From Thiopseudomonas sp964394445 (GTDB taxonomy: Bacteria > Pseudomonadota > Gammaproteobacteria > Pseudomonadales > Pseudomonadaceae): a stretch of DNA of 7,027 nucleotides. The notes beneath the pieces were generated by a model. It made no database searches, was not told where the DNA came from, and was given only the letters and a program-made list of their open reading frames with translations. Below are positions 6,352 to 7,027 of the stretch, piece after piece. The stretch's first letter is position 1. Every line of letters starts with the position of its first letter. The translations under genes and the position numbers were made by a program. The stretch spans positions 1-7,027 of the forward strand of contig CAYMXO010000084.1 in assembly GCA_964394445.1 (NCBI GenBank), read 5' to 3'.

Positions 6352-6889
6352 CTTGAAACTCCTGATCGACCATATCCAGATTTCGGCCTACACGGCGCAG
6401 GTCTCGTAATGCCAGTTCGGGTGTGGCGCGGAAAATACCGGCATCGGTGTCGTAATACAGCTGTTCCCTGATTTGTTGTATGTCTTTGCTTGTGTGGGTG
6501 AACTCTATGGTACCCAGCGTGGTTTTGTGAATGCCGCTGCGCCCTGTGGTCATTACTGTCAGATAGTCGATGGTTGCCTGTGAAATAAGGCCCAGCCGGC
6601 TTAACTCGGTTTCCAGGCTGACATAATTGAAGGCATTGGCTCTAAGCCGCATTGCCAGGCGTTCCAAGCGGTATGCGTGGTCGGGGCGGGCAAGCGAGCA
6701 TGCGTAGAAACCTCGGGTAACCCGTTCGATCGGCGTGCTGTTCAAACACCTTGACAGCAGTTGCCGAAAAGCCTGGTCAACAGGCCTTCGTAGCAGGAAA
6801 GCCAGTTCGTTAACCGAGAAAACACCCAGATGGCCGTCTTTTTTGGCTTGTACCATGGCTGTAACGAGCTCAAGACAAGGATTCATCAT
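6341..6889 (-). CDS. abiEi: AbiEi-type antitoxin and transcriptional autoregulator
   Basis: This 182-residue protein lies immediately upstream of the AbiEii toxin and overlaps it by 11 bp, the standard abiE operon order. The N-terminal 60 or so residues look like a winged helix-turn-helix: a helix at LELVTAMVQAKK, a second at FSVNELAFLLRR (24-35), a recognition helix around DQAFRQLLSRC, then a wing PIERVTRGFYAC (53-64). The GFY turn is typical of AbiEi N-terminal domains. The second domain carries the AbiEi hallmarks YVSLETELSRLGLI (89-102) and TTGRSGIHKTTLGTIEFTH (114-132). A basic C-terminal stretch ALRDLRRVGRNLD (160-172) follows. In studied AbiE systems AbiEi binds inverted repeats in its own promoter and counters the toxin without a stable protein complex. 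Two adjacent ATGs exist; AAGG (6895-6898) is 5 bases from the first and 8 from the second (6884-6886), so the second may be the real start. Confidence 0.88.
   Translation of the reverse strand: MMNPCLELVTAMVQAKKDGHLGVFSVNELAFLLRRPVDQAFRQLLSRCLNSTPIERVTRGFYACSLARPDHAYRLERLAMRLRANAFNYVSLETELSRLGLISQATIDYLTVMTTGRSGIHKTTLGTIEFTHTSKDIQQIREQLYYDTDAGIFRATPELALRDLRRVGRNLDMVDQEFQDAC
6359..6363 (-). promoter_or_regulatory. Strong Shine-Dalgarno of abiEii, inside the end of the antitoxin gene
   Basis: On the - strand AGGAG lies 7 bases before the ATG at 6351. It decides the start in favour of this ATG over the in-frame ATG ten codons later (6319-6321). Because it lies within the antitoxin coding region, ribosomes finishing the antitoxin can reinitiate on the toxin. 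Confidence 0.8.
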
Positions 6890-6899
6890 GCGTACCTTT

Positions 6900-6918
6900 T
6901 ATAACGGATAGCGTTATA
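6900..6918. promoter_or_regulatory. Perfect palindromic operator candidate upstream of abiEi
   Basis: TATAACG (6900-6906) and CGTTATA (6912-6918) form perfect 7-bp inverted arms around GATAG. The site ends 11 bases before the abiEi start and overlaps the region where the -10 element should be. AbiEi proteins are known to repress their own promoters through inverted repeats, so this is the natural candidate operator. The link to this particular protein is inference. Confidence 0.65.
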
Positions 6919-6944
6919 TTCTGTTCAGGTAATGCAGAAGTCAA
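6913..6944 (-). promoter_or_regulatory. Probable abiE operon promoter
   Basis: On the - strand TTGACT (6944-6939) is a five-of-six -35 match. The -10 is ambiguous: TATAAC (6918-6913) is the best match but leaves a 20-bp spacer, while AATATA (6920-6915) gives 18 bp with a poorer match. Either would sit on the palindromic operator, so repressor binding would block RNA polymerase. Confidence 0.5.
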
Positions 6945-6945
6945 G

Positions 6946-7023
6946 TTGGCTAATAAACGAGTAATCGTCATAGGTGCCGGCCACATGTATCGTACGCTGC
7001 CGATTTTGTCACCCTGCGTGTAG
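6946..7023 (+). other. Possible decayed or frameshifted start of a Rossmann-type protein at the window edge
   Basis: Read from TTG at 6946, the + strand gives an N-terminus like ANKRVIVIGAGHM, with the beta-strand plus GxG pattern that opens many NAD(P)- or FAD-binding proteins. The frame then stops at TAG (7021-7023). Shifting frame after the GAGH segment gives an open reading (HVSYAADFVTLRVV) to the window end, as if one gene had suffered a frameshift. No good Shine-Dalgarno precedes the TTG. The stretch is short, the third glycine of a GxGxxG is not seen, and chance remains quite possible. Confidence 0.25.
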
Positions 7024-7027
7024 TCGT

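Noticed and set aside
5385..7027. Direct repeats (target-site duplication) or a transposase/integrase marking the AbiE insertion
   Set aside because: I compared the flanks by eye and found no convincing duplicated target sequence, and no mobility gene is in the window.

Overview
The window reads as chromosomal DNA from a gammaproteobacterium, most likely a pseudomonad or close relative. The two-subunit (alpha2beta2) glycyl-tRNA synthetase pair glyQ-glyS, the oligopeptidase A gene prlC, a YheV-type zinc ribbon protein, GC-rich codon usage in the housekeeping genes and a Pseudomonas-style REP doublet all point that way. No 16S or other taxonomic marker is present, so the genus is an inference.

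Layout. (1) Bases 2-1579, + strand: the C-terminal three quarters of prlC, cut by the left edge, with its HEFGH zinc site intact. (2) Bases 1580-1756: an intergenic gap holding a REPIN-like inverted repeat doublet and a short 12-bp tandem tail made of repeat-end copies. (3) Bases 1757-2032: a 91-residue YheV-family (DUF2387-like) zinc ribbon protein. (4) Bases 2033-2264: a gap with small hairpins and the likely glyQ promoter. (5) Bases 2265-5254: glyQ and glyS, translationally coupled by an ATGA overlap. (6) Bases 5255-5448: an unusual intergenic segment with four 7-bp tandem repeats running straight into a 96-bp near-palindrome, then a T tract; probably the glyS end signal and/or a REPIN-like element. 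(7) Bases 5449-6889, - strand: a two-gene operon of the AbiE family, with an upstream AbiEi-type antitoxin/regulator overlapping an AbiEii-type nucleotidyltransferase toxin. (8) Bases 6890-7027: the AbiE promoter region with a perfect 19-bp palindromic operator candidate, then an edge segment with a possible decayed Rossmann-type gene start.

The left 5.2 kb is ordinary core genome: peptide turnover and glycine tRNA charging. The right 1.5 kb is accessory. The AbiE genes are visibly less GC-rich than glyQS, lie convergent to glyS behind a repeat-rich junction, and encode a phage-defence type toxin-antitoxin pair. AbiE is a known system, and I do not see a wholly new one here. The items most worth a second look are the operator palindrome, the 96-bp near-palindrome with its tandem-repeat flank, and the AbiE insertion beside glyQS.
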